This document shows positions 1 through 5,174 of a DNA stretch of 5,383 nt, piece after piece (within the stretch, counting starts at the first letter, position 1; every line of letters starts with the position of its first letter). Origin of the DNA: CAYUFF01 sp964444075 (GTDB lineage: Archaea; Aenigmatarchaeota; Aenigmatarchaeia; CG10238-14; SCSR01); assembly GCA_964444075.1 (NCBI GenBank), contig CAYUFF010000048.1, positions 1 to 5,383 on the forward strand, in the 5' to 3' direction. The position numbers and the translations under genes were made by a program. The notes under the pieces were generated by a model that saw only the letters and a program-made list of their open reading frames with translations, was not told the origin of the DNA and searched no databases.

Positions 1-1
1 A

Positions 2-109
2 ATTTCTCCTAGTATGGCACTAGATGAGATAGAGGAGAAACGGGAATTGATTAAGCTCCCAGAAGTACTTCCACCGCTTTCCGTCAGTATCTACGTTTTT
101 TCGTCGTAG
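2..109 (+). CDS. Possible 3' tail of a gene entering from the left edge (very tentative)
   Basis: A reading frame is open from the left edge to a TAG at 107-109, about 35 codons. It contains an ATG at 14-16 followed by a charged stretch (MALDEIEEKRELIKLP). The composition is protein-like at first but becomes a generic Pro/Ser/Val tail. I recognise no family. It could be the end of a gene lying mostly outside the window, or a chance open frame; its length alone is not evidence of coding. Confidence 0.18.
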   Translation: MSPSMALDEIEEKRELIKLPEVLPPLSVSIYVFSS

Positions 110-274
110 CATTCGTAGGTATCGTTCCACCATGTGAAACGAATATCGGAACAATCGCTGTTCGTCTTTCCTTCTGAAATCAGGCTTTGCGTATCGACCG
201 TTAACTTTTGCTGTTCTCGTGAATTAAAACTTTAAGATTTATCGTTTGTCGTTCAGGCCTTCAGGAGGGAATAA
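110..274. other. Intergenic stretch with nothing recognised
   Basis: Between the possible gene tail at the left edge and the promoter of the first ATPase gene I see no open frame of useful length on either strand, no tRNA-like fold, no repeat array and no insertion-sequence ends. The only structure noticed is a weak 5-bp inverted repeat (GAACA...TGTTC) around 151-165, too short to call. Confidence 0.5.
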
Positions 275-285
275 TTTAAAATATA
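275..285 (+). promoter_or_regulatory. TATA-like promoter box of the 304-1536 ATPase gene
   Basis: TTTAAAATATA lies with its centre about 24 bp before the ATG at 304. Archaeal TATA boxes usually sit about 26 bp before the transcription start, so transcription would begin at or next to the start codon and give a leaderless mRNA. A GGAGG at 264-268 is upstream of the TATA box and so cannot serve as a ribosome binding site. Confidence 0.55.
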
Positions 286-294
286 ACCGCCATT

Positions 295-314
295 ATTATA
301 ATCATGATTATAAT
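295..314. promoter_or_regulatory. 20-bp perfect palindrome over the start codon, possible operator
   Basis: ATTATAATCATGATTATAAT reads the same on both strands and includes the ATG at 304-306. The same bases also form a 9-bp direct repeat (ATTATAATC at 295-303 and 307-315) flanking the ATG. It covers the predicted transcription start, where a dimeric winged-helix repressor could block RNA polymerase. It is AT-rich and partly constrained by the codons for Met-Ile-Ile-Ile, so a chance origin is possible. Confidence 0.35.
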
Positions 315-1536
315 CGAAAGGAAGGAAGACGAGAAGCGTTTCCGAAACCTTGGTGACTGGATACTCGTTTACGGAAGGAGGAAGACGGGAAAAACTTTTT
401 TCATCGAGAAGTTTACGAAATGGGACGAGTTTTTCTACGTGAAAAGGGACGGAACGATCTTTTCCAAAAAAGAGAGGAAGACCATAACTTATGAAACCTT
501 ACTAGCCCTCCTAGAAAGGATGCTGAACGAGAATAGAAGGATTGTCATCGACGAGTTCCATCGATTGCCTCCTGAATTCTTGGATTTTCTCCACGCGTTC
601 GGGAGAAGAGGTAAGTTGGTCTTAATCTCATCGACGCTCTGGATTTCCAAAAAACTCTTGGGAGAAAGGTCTCCTGTCTTGGGACTCTTTAGCGAGTTTC
701 CGTTCGGTTTGATAGACGAAAGGGATGTCCTAAGATTTTGTTTGAAGCTCTTGAAAAACGAGAAGGAGGCCGTCGAAATGAGCGTTTACGCGAGGGAGCC
801 TTGGCTCCTCCATTTTTTCAAACGAGGAATGAAAGCTAGAGATTTCATATCCAACGCCGTAATCGGTTCGAAGCTTGCAATCCCTGGCTTGGTGGGCGAG
901 ATATTTTTGGAGGAAGAGAGAGAACTTTCGAGAATCTACGAGGGCGTACTCCGATGCATGAGCAACGGAAAGAATAAGCCGTCAGAAATAGCGAGCGCTC
1001 TATTTTCCAAAAAACTCTTGAAGAAGGAGAGTTCAACGATGGTGCAACAATACTTAATCAACTTGTGTAGGATGGGGTTGATAGAGAGAGTTTCCGTCGT
1101 CGGCTCTAAGGGTTCTTTCTATAAGCACGTCTCTCCCGTCTTCGAGTTTTACTTTTACTTGGACGAAAAATACAACTTTTCGGAGAAAGAATTGGGCCAC
1201 AAATTCATCGCCAGGGTGTTAGACCAATTCCTACCCAAACAAGTCGAGGACTTTTTCAGAAACTTGCTCGCAAAAATGTACGGATTGGATAAAGGCATTT
1301 TCGTGAAAGGTGACGTCGAAGTCGACATAGCCTTGCAAAGGTTCAAAAAACCAGTAGTGTTCGCGGAAGTTAAGTGGAAGAGTTCTGTGAGAAAAGAAGA
1401 AGTAAGAAGGGTGGAAGAGAAGTTAAAGAAATTCAGAGGAGAGAAAATCCTCATAGTCCCGATGAGAAATGCACTCGAGAGCGAACCCAAAGGATTGAAG
1501 GTTTTGACGCCGAAGGAAATTGTCAAAATGCTATAG
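304..1536 (+). CDS. Archaeal P-loop ATPase (ATPase_2/DUF234-like) with C-terminal PD-(D/E)XK-like domain
   Basis: This 410-residue protein starts with a STAND/AAA-like ATPase domain. The Walker A motif GRRKTGKT is at residues 24-31, Walker B IVIDE at 80-84, and a sensor-like LISST at about 107-111. Residues about 210-285 look like a winged helix, ending in the YKHVSPVFEFYFYL segment that matches the 'Y.l.dP...f.f' link of the family. The C-terminus carries D341 and, 14 residues on, E355-V-K357, the arrangement of a PD-(D/E)XK nuclease-like core, apparently intact. Length fits the family (roughly 350-470 residues). The ATG at 304 was chosen because a TATA box sits at the leaderless distance. 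A frameshifted HEPN gene follows on the same strand about 65 bp after the stop, so the two may once have been co-transcribed. Members of this family are abundant in archaea but mostly without known function. Family assignment is fairly firm; whether it cuts DNA is unknown. Confidence 0.85.
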   Translation: MIIIERKEDEKRFRNLGDWILVYGRRKTGKTFFIEKFTKWDEFFYVKRDGTIFSKKERKTITYETLLALLERMLNENRRIVIDEFHRLPPEFLDFLHAFGRRGKLVLISSTLWISKKLLGERSPVLGLFSEFPFGLIDERDVLRFCLKLLKNEKEAVEMSVYAREPWLLHFFKRGMKARDFISNAVIGSKLAIPGLVGEIFLEEERELSRIYEGVLRCMSNGKNKPSEIASALFSKKLLKKESSTMVQQYLINLCRMGLIERVSVVGSKGSFYKHVSPVFEFYFYLDEKYNFSEKELGHKFIARVLDQFLPKQVEDFFRNLLAKMYGLDKGIFVKGDVEVDIALQRFKKPVVFAEVKWKSSVRKEEVRRVEEKLKKFRGEKILIVPMRNALESEPKGLKVLTPKEIVKML

Positions 1537-1601
1537 AATTCACAAAACTGGCGTGTGCTGTTAGCAGAGTTGGAGGAATTATCGCGAGGGGCGTCAAAAA
1601 A

Positions 1602-1918
1602 ATGTATAAAACAGTGTGGGAGAAAGTGTTTTTACTGAGAGTACGAAAAACTGAAACTGGAGCTGTGCCTGAAGGAAGCTTTACACAATTTAGATTTCGC
1701 AAACTGGATTTATGAAGCAGAGATTTTTCGATTGGGTGGTAGTGATTTACTATTATGCTATCTATCACGCTACTCTCGCTCTCATAGCTTCAAGGAATTT
1801 GTTTTCCAAATCTCATATGGCTACTTTGAACGCGTTAATCCTTCATTTCTACCACAAAGGAAAGGTTGGGAAGGAAGACGTAGAAGTAATGGTCGTATCG
1901 AAGGAATTGAGAGAATGA
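1602..1918 (+). pseudogene. HEPN-domain protein gene, broken by frameshifts and probably 3'-truncated
   Basis: The last part, read from 1712, gives FDWVVVIYYYAIYHATLALI followed by a KSH segment and a KEDVE segment, the core helices of HEPN-domain proteins (YYA.YHA...). The segment just before, in the preceding frame (about 1639-1726), reads YEKLKLELCLKEALHNLDF, then ANWIYEAEI, the expected first helix pair. Removing one T from the run at 1724-1728 joins them as ...YEAEIFDWVVV.... Further back, an ATG at 1602 starts MYKTVWEKVFLLR in a third frame, and a second +1 shift near 1638-1644 would link it on; this part is less certain. The frame stops at 1918 after SKELRE, earlier than the usual C-terminal helix, 18 bp from the convergent ATPase stop. 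HEPN proteins are often RNases or partners of nucleotidyltransferase antitoxins; no such partner is visible here. The shifts could also be sequencing errors. Confidence 0.6.
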
Positions 1919-1936
1919 TTTATAGCGAGTCGAACT

Positions 1937-3190
1937 CTAGAAATTTCCTTCTAACAACCACTTCCAGAGGGGTAGGCACTTTATCAGCCTGTTTCTTACC
2001 TTTAGCTCATCCTCGTAATCCCAGGTTATCATCAGCAAATCATTGCATTTCAGCAGCTCGGAGGCTTTAATTAGGGATTTGATTTCCCTCCTCTCTATTT
2101 CGTCCTTTGCGTTGGCGTAAGTTACTTGGATTAGTTGCTTAATCCTTAAACCTTCTTTCAAAACAAAGTCTACTTCTTTTTCATTGATTTTAAAGTAGAA
2201 AATCTCGAGTAAAGGATTTTGGTTGGTTTTCCTAAGCAACTCCAAGAAAACACAATTTTCCATCCTCCTTCCCAAGTCTTTGGACCTTAGAACAAGGTTT
2301 ACTATTCCGGTATCCACCACGTAAACTTTCCTTGGCCAGCTCATCCTTTCGTATATTTTCTCGGAATACTTTTTCACGAAAAACACGTTGAGAGTATCTT
2401 CGATTCCTTCTACGTATTCATAGAGCGTTTTAGCTGTAAAGGGGACTCTCCCTTTCAAAAAATTCTTTATCCTGTTCACGCTCATTAAATTGGAAAAGTT
2501 TTGAAAGACGAACTCTAGCACTGTCCTCCCAAGCTCCAGGTTCCTTACCTTGTGCCTCTCGACAAAATCCCTGTAAAATATTTCTTCAAAATAACTCCTC
2601 CACAAGGTTTCCTTTCTCTCCTTGTTTAAGACCACCTCAGGATACGCTCCGTTTAAAAGGTATTCTTCCGCCAACCTTAGTATCTTTCCCGCTCCTTCGA
2701 AAGTCCTCACGTCCTCTCTAAAGTTTTCGGCCTTCAGATACTCCCTAAAGCTGAATGGGAGCAGAATCTTTACTATGTTCTTTCCCCTCAAAGAGGTCGA
2801 GAATTCTTTCTTAAGTATTTTCGATGATGATCCTGTGACGAAGACCTCATAGTTTCTATTGAGCAGGCTCAGGACCAAATACTCCCAACCTTTCAGTTCT
2901 TGTACTTCGTCTATGAATATCTTCTTTACGCTCCTCCCGAAGACTTTCGAGTAGATTTTGATTACTTCGAAAAATTCTCTTGTTTCCATATCCTTGAAAG
3001 CTATATCGAAAAGGTTGACGTAGAGCTCTCCTCGAGAAAGCATGAGGAATAACCACGTTTTACCGGATTTTCTTGGGCCGACAATACATTTAACCTTTCC
3101 TTCTATCGGCTCTATTTTTATTTCCCTTTCTATTCCTTGAACCTTTTCAAGCCTCAGGAAGAAATCCTCGATGAGTTTTCTGTCTATCAT
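1937..3190 (-). CDS. AAA-type ATPase with C-terminal DUF4143 domain
   Basis: This complete 417-residue protein has Walker A GPRKSGKT at residues 38-45, Walker B IFIDE at 91-95, the sensor segment VTGSSS at 118-123 and an arginine in SLRGK (R135). The DUF4143-type half follows: FSFREYL (146-152), the YLLNGAYPE turn (177-185), IFYRDFVER (204-212), VDTG (292-295) and an ENCVFLEL segment (from 311). Its PD-(D/E)XK-like core reads E339-V-D341 ... Q355-V-T357, so the usual ExK is replaced by QxT and nuclease activity is unlikely. The last 60 residues end in the ITWDYEDE...PLWKWLL tail common in archaeal members. The ATG at 3190 is preceded by a TATA-like box at leaderless distance. The final 139 bp of the conserved tail are identical to the neighbour at 3839-5101, while the ATPase domains have diverged strongly. 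Such proteins are widespread in archaea; their cellular role is unsettled. Confidence 0.9.
   Translation of the reverse strand: MIDRKLIEDFFLRLEKVQGIEREIKIEPIEGKVKCIVGPRKSGKTWLFLMLSRGELYVNLFDIAFKDMETREFFEVIKIYSKVFGRSVKKIFIDEVQELKGWEYLVLSLLNRNYEVFVTGSSSKILKKEFSTSLRGKNIVKILLPFSFREYLKAENFREDVRTFEGAGKILRLAEEYLLNGAYPEVVLNKERKETLWRSYFEEIFYRDFVERHKVRNLELGRTVLEFVFQNFSNLMSVNRIKNFLKGRVPFTAKTLYEYVEGIEDTLNVFFVKKYSEKIYERMSWPRKVYVVDTGIVNLVLRSKDLGRRMENCVFLELLRKTNQNPLLEIFYFKINEKEVDFVLKEGLRIKQLIQVTYANAKDEIERREIKSLIKASELLKCNDLLMITWDYEDELKVRNRLIKCLPLWKWLLEGNF
1970..2108 (-). repeat. 139-bp repeat, copy 1 (tail of the 1937-3190 ATPase gene)
   Basis: These 139 bases are identical, base for base, to 3866-4004. They encode the segment from KDEIERREIK to the start of the PLWKWLL tail. 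Identity stops abruptly on both sides: codon changes begin at once at 2109, where Ala-Asn-Ala replaces Ala-Ser-Gly, and mismatches appear below 1970. The full silent-site identity contrasts with the strong divergence of the ATPase domains and points to recent conversion or copying. Confidence 0.9.
2115..2151 (-). repeat. 37-bp exact match to the right-edge ATPase copy (5347-5383)
   Basis: The bases encoding about LRIKQLIQVTYA in this gene equal those at 5347-5383 without a mismatch, while the 3839-5101 gene differs at three positions over the same stretch. The match is cut by the window edge and may continue. Only six bases separate it from the 139-bp repeat that matches the other neighbour, giving this gene a mosaic tail. 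Confidence 0.8.
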
Positions 3191-3206
3191 GATAAAAATT
3201 TATTCC

Positions 3207-3218
3207 TTATAAATAAAA
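3207..3218 (-). promoter_or_regulatory. TATA-like promoter box of the 1937-3190 ATPase gene
   Basis: On the - strand this reads TTTTATTTATAA, centred about 22 bp before the ATG at 3190, which predicts a leaderless or nearly leaderless transcript. No purine-rich ribosome binding site lies before the ATG. A short palindrome, TATCATGATA (3185-3194), spans the start codon and shares the ATCATGAT core with the palindrome at the first ATPase gene. Confidence 0.45.
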
Positions 3219-3246
3219 TTTCCGAATAAATTTCTTTCCATTAATC

Positions 3247-3618
3247 TTAAATCTTAACCATATTTTTTGGAAAGAAAGGAACACTTTCCCTAACCTTTAG
3301 ACACAAGCTATCATTCGTCAGCAGCCATTTCCACAGGGGCAGGCACCTCACGATTTTGCGATTAACCTTTAGCTCATCCTCATAATCCCAGGTTATTATG
3401 AGCAACTCCCTGTATTTCAGCAACTCGGAGGCTTTAACCAGTGCCTTAGTTTCCCTTCTTTCGATTTCATCCTCACCGCTTGCATAAGTTACTTGAATTA
3501 GTTGTCTGACTTTCACACCTTCTTTCAGGACGAAATCAACTTCCCCTTCGTTGAACCTGAAGTAAAAAACCTTCGAAAGCGGGACGAATTCGGCTCGTCT
3601 GATCAAGTTTAATAGCAC
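3247..3618 (-). pseudogene. DUF4143-type ATPase remnant, C-terminal part only
   Basis: The frame opens around 3636, with a GTG at 3618 as the first usable start, and encodes about 123 residues matching only the last third of the neighbouring ATPases. It begins at ENVVLLNLIRR (the ENCVFLEL position of the complete genes), continues with VFYFRFNEGEVDFVLKEG, RQLIQVTYASGEDEIERRE and ends in ITWDYEDE...PLWKWLL. The QxT form of the nuclease-like motif is kept. There is no Walker A, Walker B or sensor segment. After WLL it runs on for about 20 extra residues unlike the other copies, suggesting a lost or shifted original stop. Nucleotide identity to the other copies is clearly lower than that between the two complete genes, so it did not take part in the recent conversion. 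It could be a short expressed protein, but the matching N-terminal fragment just upstream favours a deletion remnant. Confidence 0.7.
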
Positions 3619-3752
3619 GACGTTTTCTCCCTTCCTTCAGAGAGCTCTTCGATTTTCTCGATGTAGTCCTTTCTTTCTCTAAACTCCTCCTTGTAATTTC
3701 CCCAGTAATTCCAGTCTGACAAAATTTCCATCATTCTGCTTTCGCTCAACAT
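3609..3752 (-). pseudogene. DUF4143-type ATPase remnant, N-terminal part only
   Basis: From the ATG at 3752 to a TAA at 3609 the frame encodes 47 residues: MLSESRMMEI, then LSDWNYWGNYKEEF, RERKDYIEKIEEL and SEGREKTSCY. The LSDWN(F/Y)WGN segment followed by an R..YI.K...L helix is the typical N-terminus of a subgroup of archaeal AAA/DUF4143 ATPases, normally followed directly by the P-loop. Here the frame ends just where the P-loop should begin and overlaps, in a different frame, the start of the C-terminal fragment at 3247-3618. Some 250-280 codons are therefore missing, with the junction at roughly 3620-3635, and the two halves are out of frame. The complete neighbours lack this N-terminal signature, so the remnant comes from a different subgroup or is a chimera. 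An alternative start is the Met pair at 3729-3734. Confidence 0.6.
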
Positions 3753-3762
3753 AATTTAAGAT

Positions 3763-3810
3763 ATATCGGTTATATCGGTCAAAATTTTTAAAATTTTTAA
3801 ATTTAACCGA
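3763..3810. promoter_or_regulatory. AT-rich promoter region with tandem ATATCGGT repeats
   Basis: Before the broken ATPase gene the + strand shows two adjacent copies of ATATCGGT (3763-3770 and 3772-3779), then an AT-only block of repeated AAAATTTTT, then TAACCGA (3804-3810), which is the inverse of TCGGTTA at 3766-3772. On the - strand the AT block offers a TATA-like box with the ATCGGT repeats downstream, around the likely transcription start before the ATG at 3752. This fits a repressor-type operator for a gene now dead. The T-rich - strand could also terminate the upstream gene that ends at 3839. Confidence 0.4.
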
Positions 3811-3838
3811 CATGTTGCAAAATTATTTATGTGTTCTG

Positions 3839-5101
3839 CTAATCTGCTAACAACCATTTCCACAAGGGTAGGCACTTTATCAGCCTGTTTCTTACCTTTA
3901 GCTCATCCTCGTAATCCCAGGTTATCATCAGCAAATCATTGCATTTCAGCAGCTCGGAGGCTTTAATTAGGGATTTGATTTCCCTCCTCTCTATTTCGTC
4001 CTTTCCAGACGCGTAGGTGACTTGGATTAGTTGCTTAATTCTTAAACCTTCTTTCACTACAAAGTCTACTTCTTTATCGTTCGCCTTGAAATAGAAAATC
4101 TCGCCTCTTCCTCTTCTTTTCAGCTCAAGGAAGACGCAATTCTCCATAAGCCTTCCAACATCCTTGCTAAACTTTGGTGCAAAAAATTTAATCAGACCTG
4201 TATCGACAACGTAAACCTTCTTCGGAGCTCTTAAGATTTCCTTTATTTTCGGTTGGAACCTTTCCACCGAGAATACGAGCAAACATTCTTCCAACATTTT
4301 TGTGAATTCTATCAGGGTATTTTTCGAAACTTTGGCTCCTGAAGAAGCTAAGATGTTCACAAGCTTGGAGTAGGTGTAGTAAGACGAGAAATAAGAGACC
4401 AAAAGTTTTGTGAAAAACTCGAACGTCTTAACTTTCCTTATCCTGAACCTCTCCACGATATCCCGGTAAAAAATTCCGTCCCTCAAGCTAGCCATCAGCT
4501 CCTCGTAGATTTCTGGTTTTAGAGTCGGTTCTGGAAACCCCCCGTTTTGGAGGTAATCGTCAAGGTTCTTGAGGATGGTCGCCTTTTCTGCATAGATTGA
4601 GAATTCGTCTATTTCCACACCTCTGGCTCTCAAGAATTCCCTAAACGAAAACGGTAGCAAAAGAATGCTCACAACCCTTCCTCTCAACTGGGTTGCTATT
4701 TCTCTCGGAAGAAGCTTTGAAGAGGAACCCGTAATCACTATGTTGTACTTTCTCTTGTCGTGGAGCTCCCTCACACCGATTTCCCAATCTTTCACCACCT
4801 GGATTTCATCCAGCATTATGTACTTTGGTTCCTTACCATAAAGCTCCTTGTAAGCCATGAGCATGTCGCCAAACTCTCTTGCCGAAATTCCGGCCAAGGC
4901 TCCCCTCTCGAAATTCATGAACAGACAATTTTCTTTACCTAGCTCCGCGATCTGTTGGAAGAGAAAATACGTTTTTCCTGCCCTCCTGGGACCTACAACC
5001 GCTACCAGGTCGTGAGGAGGTAGAGTGTATTCCCTTCTCACAAGCTTGGGTAGTTCAGACTTCTCAAACTCTGCAAGAATGGTTTTAAACTCTTCCTTCA
5101 T
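3839..5101 (-). CDS. AAA-type ATPase with C-terminal DUF4143 domain
   Basis: This complete ATPase has 420 residues from the ATG at 5101 (MKEEFKTILAEFEKSEL). Walker A GPRRAGKT is at 37-44, Walker B YIMLDE at 94-99, the sensor segment ITGSSS at 123-128 and an arginine in QLRGR (R140). The DUF4143 half shows FSFREFL, the LQNGGFPE turn, IFYRDIVERF, VDTG (299-302), MENCVFLEL and the nuclease-like core V-D346 ... Q360-V-T362, where QxT replaces the catalytic ExK. The frame stays open for 36 more codons upstream to an ATG at 5209, but that extension covers the TATA box, an operator-like palindrome and the 3' end of the next gene, and its residues are not family-like, so the shorter start is preferred. 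Its last 60 residues differ from those of the 1937-3190 protein at only two positions, while the ATPase domains differ widely. It lies 73 bp after the next copy on the same strand but has its own promoter. Confidence 0.9.
   Translation of the reverse strand: MKEEFKTILAEFEKSELPKLVRREYTLPPHDLVAVVGPRRAGKTYFLFQQIAELGKENCLFMNFERGALAGISAREFGDMLMAYKELYGKEPKYIMLDEIQVVKDWEIGVRELHDKRKYNIVITGSSSKLLPREIATQLRGRVVSILLLPFSFREFLRARGVEIDEFSIYAEKATILKNLDDYLQNGGFPEPTLKPEIYEELMASLRDGIFYRDIVERFRIRKVKTFEFFTKLLVSYFSSYYTYSKLVNILASSGAKVSKNTLIEFTKMLEECLLVFSVERFQPKIKEILRAPKKVYVVDTGLIKFFAPKFSKDVGRLMENCVFLELKRRGRGEIFYFKANDKEVDFVVKEGLRIKQLIQVTYASGKDEIERREIKSLIKASELLKCNDLLMITWDYEDELKVRNRLIKCLPLWKWLLAD
3866..4004 (-). repeat. 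139-bp repeat, copy 2 (tail of the 3839-5101 ATPase gene)
   Basis: This is the partner of 1970-2108 at a constant offset of 1896 bp, with no mismatch or indel over 139 bases. Both copies are in the same reading frame and orientation, so unequal crossing-over between them would delete or duplicate a unit of about 1.9 kb carrying one ATPase gene plus the remnant. Confidence 0.9.
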
Positions 5102-5119
5102 GATTTTAGATTTATGAAC

Positions 5120-5160
5120 TGAACAAATATTTATATTTTTGTTCAATACATTGAACAAAT
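5120..5160. promoter_or_regulatory. Promoter with 22-bp palindromic operator and repeated half-site
   Basis: On the - strand a TATA-like box (AAATATAAATA, about 5129-5139) is centred about 33 bp before the ATG at 5101, predicting a leader of only a few bases. Directly upstream of it on the - strand, and overlapping the probable BRE position, is a perfect inverted repeat at 5138-5159: TTTGTTCAAT, a 2-bp centre AC, then ATTGAACAAA. The half-site TGAACAAAT (5152-5160) recurs exactly at 5120-5128 on the other side of the TATA box, about three helical turns away. Two sites bracketing TBP binding suggest a dimeric regulator, either a repressor or an autoregulatory factor. Confidence 0.55.
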
Positions 5161-5174
5161 CTTTTGAAAATAAT

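Noticed and set aside
264..268. GGAGG as a Shine-Dalgarno site for the first gene
   Set aside because: It lies about 36 bases before the ATG and upstream of the TATA box, so it is probably not in the mRNA.
1..303. CRISPR repeat, tRNA or C/D-box RNA in the left intergenic region
   Set aside because: No repeated units, cloverleaf or properly spaced box C/D pair could be found.
644..1020. 17-bp direct repeat TTTCCAAAAAACTCTTG at 644-660 and 1004-1020
   Set aside because: Both copies encode Ser-Lys-Lys-Leu-Leu in frame inside one gene; common codons in two basic helices explain it well enough.
1155..1526. 123-codon - strand open frame inside the first ATPase gene
   Set aside because: It is antisense to the well-conserved winged-helix and nuclease-like region, with Ser/Thr/Phe-rich shadow composition and no promoter.
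1374..1601. + strand open frame running from inside the first ATPase gene into the HEPN region
   Set aside because: The part overlapping the ATPase is a Lys/Glu/Arg-rich shadow; only its end, from the ATG at 1602, is plausible as the HEPN N-terminus.
1732..2070. 112-codon + strand open frame running across the convergent gap
   Set aside because: It overlaps the HEPN reading frame and the 3' end of the - strand ATPase, and its residues are low in recognisable structure; a shadow frame.
2622..3056. Open frames overlapping the 1937-3190 gene on either strand
   Set aside because: They lie wholly within the conserved ATPase coding region in other frames and show no independent start signal.
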